47,725 bases of DNA from Paraburkholderia heleia NBRC 101817 (GTDB lineage: Bacteria; Pseudomonadota; Gammaproteobacteria; Burkholderiales; Burkholderiaceae). A program made the position numbers and the translations under genes. Each line of letters opens with the position of its first letter. Positions within the stretch are counted from its first letter, which is position 1. Shown here in pieces: positions 8,264 through 17,600 of this stretch. The notes beneath the pieces were generated by a model. That model was given only the letters and a program-made list of their open reading frames with translations. It searched no databases and was not told the DNA's origin. Location: NCBI RefSeq assembly GCF_000739775.1, contig NZ_BBJH01000061.1, positions 1 through 47,725 of the forward strand, read 5' to 3'.

Positions 8264-9466
8264 ATGGACAATCTCAAGACCGGTACCGACACGCTATTCC
8301 TGCTGCTGGGCGCCGCCATGGTGCTCGCCATGCACGCGGGTTTCGCGTTTCTCGAACTCGGCACCGTACGCAAGAAGAACCAGGTCAATGCGCTCGTGAA
8401 GATCCTCGTCGATTTTTCGATTTCGACGATCGCCTACTTCTTCATAGGCTATACGCTCGCCTACGGCGTGCAGTTCTTCTCGCACGCCGACGTGCTCGCC
8501 GAGCACAACGGTTACGCGCTCGTGCGCTTCTTCTTCCTGCTCACCTTCGCGGCAGCCATCCCGGCCATCGTGTCGGGCGGCATTGCCGAGCGTTCGAAGT
8601 TCAATCCGCAGCTGTTCGCGACCTTCGTGATCGTCGGCTTCCTCTACCCGTTTTTCGAGGGGATGGTGTGGAACAACCGCCTCGGTTTCGAAGACGCGAT
8701 GACGCACGTGTTCGGCGTGCCGTTCCACGACTTCGCGGGCTCGGTGGTGGTCCACGCGTTCGGCGGCTGGATCGCGCTGCCGGCCGTGCTGCTGCTCGGG
8801 CCGCGCCACGGCCGCTACACGCGCGACGGCCGTGTCGCCGCGCATCCGCCCTCGAACATCCCGTTCCTCGCGCTCGGCGCATGGGTGCTTGCGGTGGGCT
8901 GGTTCGGCTTCAACGTGATGAGCGCGCAAACCATCGACAAGATCAGCGGTCTCGTCGCCGTCAACTCGCTCATGGCGATGGTGGGCGGCACGCTCGCCGC
9001 GTGGTTCGCGGGCCGCAACGATCCGGGCTTCACGTATAACGGGCCGCTCGCGGGGCTCGTGGCCGTGTGCGCGGGCTCGGACATCATGCATCCGCTCGGC
9101 GCGCTCGTGACGGGGGCGGTTGCCGGCGCGCTGTTCGTCTACATGTTCACCTGCGTGCAGAACCGCTGGCGCATCGACGACGTGCTCGGCGTGTGGCCGC
9201 TGCACGGCCTGTGCGGCGCGTGGGGCGGCATCGCCGCGGGTATCTTCGGCCAGCGCTGGCTCGGCGGGCTCGGCGGCGTCTCGTTCGGCGCGCAGATCGT
9301 CGGCACGCTGGCGGGCATCGTGATCGCCTTCCTTGGCGGCCTCGTGGTGTACGGCCTGCTGCGCAAGTTCGTCGGACTGCGCATCGACCGCGAGCAGGAA
9401 TTCAACGGCACCGACCTGTCGATCCACAAGATCACGGCCACGCCGGAACGCGAAACGGTCTCCTGA
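8264..9466 (+). CDS. amt: Ammonium transporter (Amt/AmtB family)
   Basis: This 400-residue inner-membrane channel has about eleven membrane helices and the Amt signatures. These are FLELGTVRKKNQVN near the N-terminus, the first pore histidine in GSVVVHAFGGW, and the second in CAGSDIMHPLGALVTGA. It moves ammonium/ammonia across the membrane and is normally gated by a PII protein. No glnK gene is adjacent, unlike many enterobacterial loci. I chose the ATG at 8264 because the sigma-54-like promoter at 8211-8226 puts the transcript start after the earlier ATG at 8231, and because the MDNLKTGTD start fits the family. It is probably induced under nitrogen limitation. Confidence 0.93.
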   Translation: MDNLKTGTDTLFLLLGAAMVLAMHAGFAFLELGTVRKKNQVNALVKILVDFSISTIAYFFIGYTLAYGVQFFSHADVLAEHNGYALVRFFFLLTFAAAIPAIVSGGIAERSKFNPQLFATFVIVGFLYPFFEGMVWNNRLGFEDAMTHVFGVPFHDFAGSVVVHAFGGWIALPAVLLLGPRHGRYTRDGRVAAHPPSNIPFLALGAWVLAVGWFGFNVMSAQTIDKISGLVAVNSLMAMVGGTLAAWFAGRNDPGFTYNGPLAGLVAVCAGSDIMHPLGALVTGAVAGALFVYMFTCVQNRWRIDDVLGVWPLHGLCGAWGGIAAGIFGQRWLGGLGGVSFGAQIVGTLAGIVIAFLGGLVVYGLLRKFVGLRIDREQEFNGTDLSIHKITATPERETVS

Positions 9467-9495
9467 CCGGCGCGCAATACGACCCAGCGCGACCC

Positions 9496-9520
9496 TGCGG
9501 GCGGCGCCCTGCCGCCCGCA
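9496..9520 (+). terminator. Perfect 10-bp hairpin between convergent amt and SDR genes
   Basis: TGCGGGCGGC and GCCGCCCGCA flank a five-base loop 30 bases after the amt stop. There is no T run on either side, so intrinsic termination is uncertain. Confidence 0.4.
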
Positions 9521-9545
9521 CGCCGTACGCATCACTAACGGACCC

Positions 9546-10295
9546 TCAAAGCTGGCCCATGCCGCCGGCGACGATCACCTCGGTACCGACCATGAAAGCC
9601 GATTCGGCTGCGCTCAGATGCAGCACGGTCGAGGCGATCTCCTCCACCGTCGCAAAGCGCCTGAGCGGCACCAGCGCGCGAATCGACTCCTCGGCTGCCG
9701 CGAGCGCGGCGGCGTCCATGCCGAACTTGTTGTAGAGCGGCGTCTTCACGGGGCCGGGGCTCACCACGTTCACGCGAATGCCGCGCGGTAGCAGTTCGGC
9801 CGAGAGCGTCTTCGCGAACGAGATCAGCGCCGCCTTGCTCGCCGCATACACCGACGAAGTGGGCATGCCGATATGCGCGTTGATCGAGCCGTTGAGCACG
9901 ACGGCCGCACCGTCGTTGAGCACCGGCAGGAGCGCCTGAATCTGGAAATACGCGCCCTTCACGTTGGTGTCGAAGGTGACGTCCCAGAGCGCTTCGTCCA
10001 CTTGCTCGAACGGGGCGAGCTTCGCCACGCCCGCGTTGATGAACACCGCATCGAGGCGCAGGCCCGCGTCGCGCACGGCGGCCGCCAGTTCGCGTGCGCC
10101 GGTGAGCGAGGCGGCGTCGTTGCGCCAGGCGTGCGCTTTCGCGCCGAGCGCGCGGCGCGCGGCTTCGAGGCCGGCTTCATCGCGGCCAGTGACGATCACG
10201 TGCGCGCCTTCGGCGGCATAGGCAAGCGCCGCAGCGAGGCCGATGCCGCTGGTTCCGCCGGTGACGAGGACAGTTTTGTTGGCAAAGCGGTTCAT
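9546..10295 (-). CDS. SDR-family oxidoreductase
   Basis: A classical 249-residue short-chain dehydrogenase. It has the cofactor motif TGGTSGIG at residues about 12-19, NAG in FINAGVA, the catalytic Ser in LNGSINA, and the Tyr-Lys pair in YAASK. The SPGPVKTPL segment follows, and the C-terminal GTEVIVAGGMGQL is a typical family ending. The Arg in VTGRDE suggests NADP preference. The substrate is unknown. AAGGAG precedes the ATG at 10295 at ideal spacing, ruling out the longer frame to 10418. The LysR gene lies 141 bases upstream in the same orientation and may regulate or be co-transcribed with it. Confidence 0.92.
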   Translation of the reverse strand: MNRFANKTVLVTGGTSGIGLAAALAYAAEGAHVIVTGRDEAGLEAARRALGAKAHAWRNDAASLTGARELAAAVRDAGLRLDAVFINAGVAKLAPFEQVDEALWDVTFDTNVKGAYFQIQALLPVLNDGAAVVLNGSINAHIGMPTSSVYAASKAALISFAKTLSAELLPRGIRVNVVSPGPVKTPLYNKFGMDAAALAAAEESIRALVPLRRFATVEEIASTVLHLSAAESAFMVGTEVIVAGGMGQL

Positions 10296-10436
10296 GACGT
10301 TCTCCTTGAAGGGGATAGTCTCGATCGGAGACTGTGATGCCATGTTGCCGGACGAAGGGCTGCCTGCCGTACGACGGTCCTGGCGCAAACGTTCGAAACT
10401 ATCGAACGTCTGTGTCATGCCTGCGGGCAGCCGGCT

Positions 10437-11354
10437 TCATCCCGTGACCTCGATCCCGTCGACGAGGCGCCTGGCAAGACGCGGCTCGCGCAGCCGGTCG
10501 ATCCACCATTGCAGTGCGCGCCCCACGTGTTCGCCGCGCCACGCGACATACAGCATGTTCGGCTCGCGCGGGTTCGCCGTGGCCTTCTCGATCAGTTCGC
10601 CGCGCTCGATCAGCCTCGCCGCGCGCTGCCGCGGCACCCAGCCCACGCCCAGGCCCTCGCGCTGCGCGAGGATCTTGGCGCGCATCGACGGCACCGCCAG
10701 CACCTCCTGGCCCCCGAGCAGCCCGTAGCCGCGGCCCGGCGCGTGCCGCGCCGAATCGCCGACCGCCACGCCGCGCTCGGCGAGCATGCGCTCGCGGGTG
10801 AGCGGCCCCTTCTCGCGCGCAAGCCGATGGCGCGGCGCGACCGCGAACACCCACTCCATCACGCCAAGTTCGAACCAGTGCAGGCCGTCGATGGCGGGCG
10901 GCTCGTTGGTCGCGCCGACGACCAGATCGGCGCGGCCGTCGCGAAGGGCCTCCCAGGTGCCGGAGAGCACTTCGTGTGTGAACCGCAGCTTGACGCCCGA
11001 CTTCAGCGCATCGAAATCGCGGACCACCGGCATCAACAGCTCGAATTCGAGAATCTCGTCGGTGACGATCCACAAGCGGTCCTCCCAGCCGTTCGCCACC
11101 TGCCGCACGCGCTGCGTCATGCGCGCGACGTCCTGCATCAGGCGGCTCGCCTCCTCGGCGAGCAGATGCCCGGCCGGGGTGAGCTGCAGCCGGTAGCGCC
11201 GGCGGTCGAAGAGGAGCGCGTCGAAGCGCGCCTCGAGTTGGCGCGCGGCATGGGAAATCGTGGAAGGCGCCTTGTTCAGACGTGCCGCCGCGCGCGACAG
11301 GCTGCCGGTTTCGCGGATGGCATCGAGCAGCGCCAGTTCCTCTTCGGAGAGCAT
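10437..11354 (-). CDS. LysR-family transcriptional regulator
   Basis: A 305-residue regulator. The N-terminal winged helix is clear (LLDAIRETGSLSRAAARLN, then the recognition helix PSTISHAARQLEARFDALLF and LTPAGHLLAEEA). A periplasmic-binding-like effector domain occupies residues about 90-290. The start at 11354 is favoured by GGAG six bases upstream; an ATG at 11366 is also in frame. The effector is unknown. LysR genes are usually divergent from their targets, but here the nearest gene, the SDR, is downstream on the same strand. A non-coding region with a terminated small transcript lies upstream. Confidence 0.9.
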   Translation of the reverse strand: MLSEEELALLDAIRETGSLSRAAARLNKAPSTISHAARQLEARFDALLFDRRRYRLQLTPAGHLLAEEASRLMQDVARMTQRVRQVANGWEDRLWIVTDEILEFELLMPVVRDFDALKSGVKLRFTHEVLSGTWEALRDGRADLVVGATNEPPAIDGLHWFELGVMEWVFAVAPRHRLAREKGPLTRERMLAERGVAVGDSARHAPGRGYGLLGGQEVLAVPSMRAKILAQREGLGVGWVPRQRAARLIERGELIEKATANPREPNMLYVAWRGEHVGRALQWWIDRLREPRLARRLVDGIEVTG

Positions 11355-11417
11355 GTGCGACTCCATCGAACGGGTGATCAGACGATGGTATGGCAGAAAC
11401 GGGGCGTGAGTCCGGCT

Positions 11418-11510
11418 ATGTGTCGCCGTCTGCGGGTAGCGGTTAACGTCCCGATAGGCAAGGCGCTCAAACGTCAGTTGCGGGAGCGCTTTAGCGGCGA
11501 GGTCGCCTGA
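11418..11510 (+). pseudogene. C-terminal relic of an AMP-forming acyl-CoA synthetase
   Basis: Thirty codons ending in a TGA read as a segment with VPIGKALKRQLRERF near the end. This matches the A10 region of adenylate-forming ligases (typically PxxPxGKxLKRxLRER), in which the Lys is catalytic. Upstream the frame continues only briefly and shows no other ligase motif, and there is no ribosome site. It looks like the last piece of a deleted ligase gene. Confidence is moderate because the matching stretch is short. Confidence 0.4.
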
Positions 11511-11569
11511 TCGACCGCTGATCGCGGGTTGCCGTGGGTTGCCGTGAGTGTCCGTGTGCAGGCGGGCGG

Positions 11570-11602
11570 AAAAAAAGGCGCCACGTTCGCACGTGGCGCC
11601 TT
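11570..11602 (-). terminator. Strong intrinsic terminator (minus strand)
   Basis: A perfect 12-base-pair stem (AAGGCGCCACGT with ACGTGGCGCCTT) and a four-base loop are followed on the minus strand by a run of seven T including the stem end. No coding gene ends just before it on this strand, so it must end a non-coding transcript or a leader of the LysR gene about 215 bases further on. Confidence 0.8.
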
Positions 11603-11681
11603 GAAAAGTTCTAGCCATTCCGAGGGCCGTGCTAGAACCTGAGAGACGGTATCCGGCTGCGCCGTGCCATCGGAAAAACAA
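11570..11681 (-). ncRNA. Candidate small RNA of about 110 nt
   Basis: A -10-like CATAAT at 11688-11693 is followed by about 110 bases that end in the terminator at 11570-11602. Inside is a second hairpin: eight-pair stem GTTCTAGC/GCTAGAAC (11608-11615 with 11631-11638) with a C-rich 15-base loop. A smaller fold lies around GGCGCAGCC (near 11660). A single-stranded pyrimidine stretch lies between the folds. This layout, structured body plus GC-rich terminator and U-tail with no ORF, is that of Hfq-type small RNAs. The -35 is weak, so the 5' end is uncertain. I do not recognise the family; it could instead be an attenuating leader of the LysR gene. Confidence 0.5.
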
Positions 11682-11992
11682 CTCGTAATTATGCGAAATG
11701 CATAGCGCGAGGCACATTAAAACCCCGCAATTTTGCAGGGTTGGGCGAATTACCGAAATCGGATTCCATTTTTTACCTATGTGCTGACTAAGTCAAGCAA
11801 AATCTCGCCAAAATACGCTAATCGTCGAGCTTCTGGCGCCCACTACAATCATCTGATAATTTGCGCCATGATTTAGAGCGCGCGGCGTTGATCGAACGCA
11901 AACGATCGTACCGCGGCACGCCCGCGCTGACTTTGTCACGCCCCGCGCGAAATCTCAAATCTGAAATCCTGTTTCGGAAAATTGTCCTGCCA

Positions 11993-12829
11993 ATGACTTC
12001 CGCCCCCGATTCGCGCCATCCCGACGACACGCCGCGAGATAAAGACGGCGGCGCCGACGAAGTGACGGCGCTCGCGCGCGGCCTTGCCGTCCTGCGCTGC
12101 GTCGCGGCCGCCGACGCGCCGCTGAGCAACCGCGAACTGACCGAGCTGACGGGCATCCCCAAGCCCACGCTTTCGCGCCTCACGGGCACGCTCGTGAGCA
12201 CGGGCTTTCTCGCCCGGCTGCCCGACAGCGAACGCTTCGTGCTGACGTCTTCGGTGCTGGAGCTGTCCAACGGCTTCCTGCGCAACGCCGACATCCGCAG
12301 CCGGGCGCGGCCTTTTCTCTCGCGGCTGGCCGAGCGCACCGCGCTCTCGGTGCACCTCACCGTGCGCGACCGTCTGGACATGGTCGTGATCGACGCGATC
12401 CGCCCGCGCACCGCCGTGCTCGTCACGCGCCTCGAGGTCGGCTCGCGCATCGACATGGGCCGCACTGCCGTCGGGCGCGCCTACCTCGCTGCGCTCGACC
12501 CGCACGCGCGCGCCGAACTCGCCGCCGCGCTGCAGGCCTCGACCGGCAACGACTGGGGCGTCTTCGGCAGCCGGCTCGACGCCGCGCTCGCCGAGACCGC
12601 CGCCCACGGCTACGGGCTCGCGATCGGCGAGTGGTACGAGGGGCTCAACGCCATCGCCACGGCATTCGCGGGTCCCAATGGCGAGATCTACGCCATCAAC
12701 TGCGGCGGCGCCGCGCAGCAGTGCCCGCGCGAGTGGCTCGTCAGCCACGTCGTGCCGCTGATGCGCGAATGCGTCGCGGGCATCGTCGACGAGATCGGCG
12801 GCGCCCTGCGCCTGCCCCGCGCGACCTGA
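11993..12829 (+). CDS. IclR-family transcriptional regulator
   Basis: A 278-residue regulator. The N-terminal winged helix spans about residues 25-85 (ALARGLAVLRCVAAADAPLSNREL, recognition region GIPKPTLSRLTGTLVSTGFL). An IclR effector domain follows, with LSVHLTVRDRLDMVVID, the helix starting at GRTAVGRAYLAAL, and the C-terminal INCGGAAQ region. The start at 11993 (MTSAPDS) gives the usual family length; the longer frame from 11861 adds residues unlike the family. Targets are unknown. mdtA starts 400 bases downstream on the same strand but with its own promoter-like sequence, so a regulatory link to the pump is only a possibility. Confidence 0.9.
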   Translation: MTSAPDSRHPDDTPRDKDGGADEVTALARGLAVLRCVAAADAPLSNRELTELTGIPKPTLSRLTGTLVSTGFLARLPDSERFVLTSSVLELSNGFLRNADIRSRARPFLSRLAERTALSVHLTVRDRLDMVVIDAIRPRTAVLVTRLEVGSRIDMGRTAVGRAYLAALDPHARAELAAALQASTGNDWGVFGSRLDAALAETAAHGYGLAIGEWYEGLNAIATAFAGPNGEIYAINCGGAAQQCPREWLVSHVVPLMRECVAGIVDEIGGALRLPRAT

Positions 12830-13229
12830 CAGCAGCAGCGCCTGCGCCTTACAGGAGACACACGAAGGGTGTAACGCTCGTAACGTCTCGAAAGAAACGG
12901 CACTGGACTGTAACGAAGCGGGCAACGTAGCATCATGCTTTTTGGCGGCAGGGGCCAGCTGCGCCGCCGCCCTTCGCCCGTCACGCGAGCCAGCCGCCGG
13001 CGACCCCGTCCATGCCCGTGAGCGCATGGCGCGGGATCGGGCCGCAGCGCGGCGCGTCCTGACATCCTGCTTGCGCACGACCTGCGTAGCATCGGCGCGC
13101 GCCCGCTGCGCCGGCTCCGTGCGCTTTTTTTGCGTGCGCTTTTTGCTCGCACTTCGCGGCCGGCGCCCTGTGCGCTCAGCCAGGCGCCTTCGAGAACCCC
13201 GCTTCGAGAACCTGTTACCGACCTGACCG
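12830..13229. other. Long upstream region of mdtA
   Basis: Four hundred bases without a gene. GTAACG occurs at 12871-12876, 12880-12885 and 12910-12915, the last inside a promoter-like element (12904-12933). The remaining 290 bases would be a long GC-rich leader. It includes a tandem GTGCGCTTTTT-like repeat near 13117-13146, whose meaning is unclear. Confidence 0.45.
12904..12933 (+). promoter_or_regulatory. mdtA: Candidate promoter of mdtABC with GTAACG repeats
   Basis: TGGACT (-35-like, 12904-12909) and TAGCAT (-10-like, 12928-12933) are separated by 18 bases. One GTAACG lies in the spacer, and two more at 12871 and 12880 (nine-base period) lie upstream, a pattern expected for a dimeric activator such as an OmpR-type response regulator. 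Confidence 0.35.
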
Positions 13230-14594
13230 ATGGATCAACAAGAAAAGCGCCCGGATTCCCCCCGTAACGAAACGCCGCCGCAGTCCCCCGCTCCGGTCGC
13301 CGCGAGGCGCGGCAGGGGCAAGTTCATTGTGCTGGGTGTGGTCGTCGTGATCGCCGGCATCGTGCTCGCGCGCTGGCAGCCATGGAACAAGGCGCTCCCG
13401 GGCGGCAACGCCACCCCGGCGGCCGGCGCGCGCATGCGTCACGGCGGTCCGGGCGCCATGGCCGCCATGCCGCAGCCCGTGAGCGTGGCCACGGCGAAGG
13501 CCGGCGACATGCCCATCGTCATCACCGCGCTCGGCACGGTCACGCCGCTTGCCGACATCACGGTGCGCACACAACTATCCGGCACGCTTCAGGAGGTCTA
13601 CTTCCAGGAAGGCCAGATGGTGAAAAAGGGCGACGTGCTCGCGCAGATCGACCCGCGCCCGTACCAGATCTCGCTCGCCAACGCCGAAGGCCAGCTCGCC
13701 CGCGACGAGGCGCTGCTCGCCACGGCGCGCCTCGACCTCAAGCGCTACCGGACGCTGCTTTCGCAAGACTCGATCGCGAGCCAGCAGGTCGACACGCAGA
13801 CCTCGCTCGTCAAGCAGTACGAGGGCACCGTGAAGTCCGATCAGGCCAGCGTCGATACCTACAAGCTCGACCTGACCTACGCGCGCATCACGGCGCCCGT
13901 ATCGGGCCGCGTGGGGTTGCGCCAGGTCGATCCGGGCAACTACGTGACGCCCGGCGACACCAACGGCATCGTCGTGCTCACGCAGCTCGAGCCGATCAGC
14001 GTGATCTTCACGACCTCGGAGGACAATCTGCCTCCCATCATGAAGCAGCTGCGCGCGGGCACGAAAATGCCGGTCACGGCCTACGACCGCAGCAACACCA
14101 CGATGCTCGAAGCCGGGTCGCTCCAGACCATCGACAACCAGATCGACACCACCACGGGCACCGTGAAGCTGCGCGCAAGCTTCACGAACCACGAACAGGC
14201 GCTCTTCCCGAACCAGTTCGTCAACGCGCGCCTGCTCGTCGATACGATCCACGACGCCGTGATCGTGCCCACTTCGGCCGTGCTCAACGGCTCGCAAGGG
14301 CAGTACGTCTACGTCGCGCAGCCCGACAACACGGTGACGGTGCGGCTCGTGAAGGTCGGCCCCGTCGATGCCGAGCGCACCAGCATCGCCTCGGGCCTCG
14401 CCGTGGGCGAGCGCGTGGTGACCGACGGCTCCGACCGTCTGCGCGAAGGCGCGAAGATCACGATTCCGGCCGAACATCCGCAGCACGCGAAGGGAGCGTC
14501 GGGCGCCGCCGGCGCGAATGGCGCCTCGTGGGCCGGCGCGGCCTCGGGCGCGCGCCATGGCCACCGCCACGCCTCGCAGACGCAAGCCCAGTAA
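13230..14594 (+). CDS. mdtA: RND efflux periplasmic adaptor (MdtA-like)
   Basis: A 454-residue membrane-fusion protein. A single N-terminal membrane anchor (FIVLGVVVVIAGIVLARW, about 31-48) is followed by a Gly/Ala/Pro/Met-rich linker. The lipoyl half-motif (ITVRTQLSGTLQEVYFQEGQMVKKGDVLAQID), a helical hairpin (about 150-215), the second lipoyl half (LTYARITAPVSGRVGLRQVDPGNYV) and beta-barrel domains come next. A disordered Ala/Ser/His-rich tail ends the protein. It bridges the MdtB/MdtC pump to an outer-membrane channel. It is the first gene of mdtABC; mdtB starts six bases after its stop. No strong Shine-Dalgarno precedes the ATG. Confidence 0.93.
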   Translation: MDQQEKRPDSPRNETPPQSPAPVAARRGRGKFIVLGVVVVIAGIVLARWQPWNKALPGGNATPAAGARMRHGGPGAMAAMPQPVSVATAKAGDMPIVITALGTVTPLADITVRTQLSGTLQEVYFQEGQMVKKGDVLAQIDPRPYQISLANAEGQLARDEALLATARLDLKRYRTLLSQDSIASQQVDTQTSLVKQYEGTVKSDQASVDTYKLDLTYARITAPVSGRVGLRQVDPGNYVTPGDTNGIVVLTQLEPISVIFTTSEDNLPPIMKQLRAGTKMPVTAYDRSNTTMLEAGSLQTIDNQIDTTTGTVKLRASFTNHEQALFPNQFVNARLLVDTIHDAVIVPTSAVLNGSQGQYVYVAQPDNTVTVRLVKVGPVDAERTSIASGLAVGERVVTDGSDRLREGAKITIPAEHPQHAKGASGAAGANGASWAGAASGARHGHRHASQTQAQ

Positions 14595-14600
14595 GCCAGC

Positions 14601-17600
14601 ATGAATCCATCCCGCGCCTTTATCCTGCGGCCGGTCGGCACGGCGCTGCTCATGGCGGCGATCATGCTGGTCGGCCTCGTCGCGCTGCGTTTCCTGCCGC
14701 TTTCCGCCCTGCCCGAAGTCGATTACCCGACCATTCAGGTGCAGACCTTCTACCCGGGCGCGAGCCCGGATGTCATGACGTCTTCGGTCACGGCACCGCT
14801 CGAACGCCAGTTCGGGCAAATGCCGTCGCTCAACCAGATGTCGTCGCAAAGCTCGGCGGGCTCCTCGGTCATCACGCTGCAGTTCAGCCTCGATCTGCCG
14901 CTCGACGTGGCCGAACAGGAAGTGCAGGCCGCCATCAACGCGGCGGGCAACCTGCTGCCCTCGGACCTGCCCGCGCCGCCGATCTACGCCAAGGTCAACC
15001 CCGCCGACGCGCCGATCCTCACGCTCGCGATCACCTCGAAAACGCTGCCGCTCACGCAGATCCAGGATCTCGCCGACACGCGCCTCGCGCAGAAGATTTC
15101 GCAGGTGGCGGGCGTGGGCCTCGTGAGCCTGTCGGGCGGCCAGCGCCCCGCGGTACGCATCCAGGCCAACCCGCGCGCGCTCGCGGCCTACGGCCTGAAT
15201 CTCGACGACCTGCGCACGAGCATCTCGAACCTGAACGTCAACACGCCCAAGGGCAACTTCGACGGCCCCACGCGCGCCTACACGATCAACGCGAACGACC
15301 AGCTGACCGACGCCGACGCCTATAAGGACGCCGTGATCGCCTACCGCAACGGCCGCCCCGTCATGCTCACCGACGTCGCGAACATCGTGCAGGGCGCGGA
15401 AAACACCAAGCTCGGCGCGTGGGCCAACGGTACGCCCGCGATCATCCTGAACGTGCAGCGCCAGCCGGGCGCGAACGTGATCCAGGTGGTGGACAGCATC
15501 AAGGCGCTGTTGCCGCAATTGCAGGAATCGCTGCCCGCTTCGCTCGACGTGCAGATCGTCACCGACCGCACCACCACGATCCGCGCCTCGGTGCGCGACG
15601 TGCAGTTCGAGCTGCTGATGTCGGTGGTGCTCGTGGTGCTCGTGATGTACCTGTTCCTCGCGAATATCTACGCCACGATCATTCCGAGCCTTTCGGTGCC
15701 GCTCTCGCTCATCGGCACGCTCGCAGTCATGTACCTGTGCGGCTTCTCGCTCGACAACCTGTCGCTGATGGCGCTCACCATCGCAACCGGTTTCGTGGTG
15801 GACGACGCCATCGTCATGATCGAGAACATCGCGCGCTACGTGGAGGCGGGCGACCCACCGCTCGAAGCAGCGCTAAAGGGCAGCAAGCAGATCGGCTTCA
15901 CCATCATCTCGTTGACGGTGTCGCTCATCGCCGTGCTGATTCCGCTGCTTTTCATGGGCGACGTGGTGGGCCGCCTGTTCCACGAGTTCGCCATCACGCT
16001 CGCGGTGACGATCGTGATCTCGGCCGTGGTCTCGCTCACGCTCGTGCCGATGATGTGCGCGAAGATGCTGCGCCACACGCCGCCGCCCGAAAGCCACCGC
16101 TTCGAGGCGCGCGTGCATGCGTTCTTCGACTATGTGATCGGCCGCTATGGCGTGGCGCTCGAATGGGTGCTCGCGCGCCAGCGCCTCACGATGATCGTGT
16201 TCCTGATCACGCTCGTGCTCACGGGCATGCTTTACGTGGTCGTGCCCAAGGGCTTTTTCCCCGTGCAGGACACGGGCGTGATCCAGGCGATCACGCAGAT
16301 GCCGCAATCGGTGTCGTATGCGTCGATGGCCGAGCGCCAGCAGGCGCTGGCCGCGCAAATTCTCAAGAACGACAACGTCGAAAGCCTCACCTCGTTCATC
16401 GGCGTCGATGGCACCAACATCACGCTCAACAGCGGCCGCATGCTCATCAACCTGAAGCCGCGCGACGACCGCAGCGAAACGGCGAGCGAGATCATCCGCG
16501 ACCTGCAAAAGAGCGTGGCCCACGTACCGGGCGCGACGCTCTACATGCAGCCGGTGCAGGACCTCACGATCGACTCGACGGTAAGCCCCACGCAGTACCA
16601 GTTCATGCTGACCACGCCGAACATCCAGGACTTCACGACCTGGGTGCCGAAGCTCGTGCAGCGCCTGCAGCAACTGCCCGAACTCGCGGATGTGGCGACC
16701 GACCTGCAGGACCAGGGCAGCTCCGTGTTCATCGAGATCGACCGCGCAAGCGCGGCCCGCTATGGCATCACGCCAGCGACGGTGGACAACGCGCTCTACG
16801 ACGCCTACGGCCAGCGCATCATCTCGACGATCTTCACGCAGTCGAACCAGTACCGCGTGATTCTCGAAGCCGATCCGGTCTTGCAGCACTACACCGACGC
16901 GCTGAACTCGATCTATCTGCCCTCCTCGACCTCGACCACGGGCCAGGTGCCGCTCTCGGCCATCGCGAAGTTCCACGAGCGGCCCGCGCCGCTGCTCGTC
17001 ACGCATCTCTCGCAGTTCCCGGCCACGACAATCTCGTTCAATCTGGCGCCGGGCTCCTCGCTCGGCGCGGCCGTGAAGGCGATCCAGCAGGCGGAAAAGG
17101 ACATCGGCCTGCCGGGCTCGTTCCAGACGCGCTTCCAGGGCGCCGCGCTCGCGTTCCAGGCGTCGCTGTCCAACGAGCTGTTCCTGATCCTCGCGGCCAT
17201 CGTCACGATGTACATCGTGCTCGGCGTGCTGTACGAGAGCTTCGTGCACCCCATCACGATTCTCTCGACGCTGCCATCGGCCGGGATCGGCGCGCTGCTC
17301 GCGCTCATCCTGACCGGGCACGACCTCGACATCATCGGCATCATCGGCATCGTGCTCCTGATCGGCATCGTGAAGAAGAACGCCATCATGATGATCGACT
17401 TCGCGCTCGAGGCCGAGCGCCAGGAAGGCAAGCCGCCGCGCGAGGCGATCTACCAGGCGTGTCTGCTGCGCTTCCGGCCGATCATGATGACGACAATGGC
17501 GGCGCTGCTCGGTGCCTTGCCGCTGATTCTCGGCTACGGCGCGGGCAGCGAGCTGCGCCGGCCGCTCGGCATCGCGATTGCGGGCGGCCTGATCGTGAGC

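Larger units (their letters stand above)
11367..11992. other. 625-base non-coding region between LysR and IclR genes
   Basis: No intact gene is present. The left part holds a plus-strand relic of an acyl-CoA ligase C-terminus (11418-11510). The centre holds a probable minus-strand small RNA ending at a strong terminator (11570-11602). The right part is A/T-rich and carries a GC hairpin (CCCCGCAATTTTGCAGGG, about 11726-11743) and a minus-strand TTGACT near 11795. The decay of an older gene would explain both the relic and the gap. Confidence 0.55.

Noticed and set aside
11603..11690. Possible TPP- or glycine-type riboswitch on the plus strand (CCTGAGAG sequence)
   Set aside because: The CTGAGA-like hexamer is present, but the other conserved blocks of either riboswitch are missing. 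The terminator works on the other strand.
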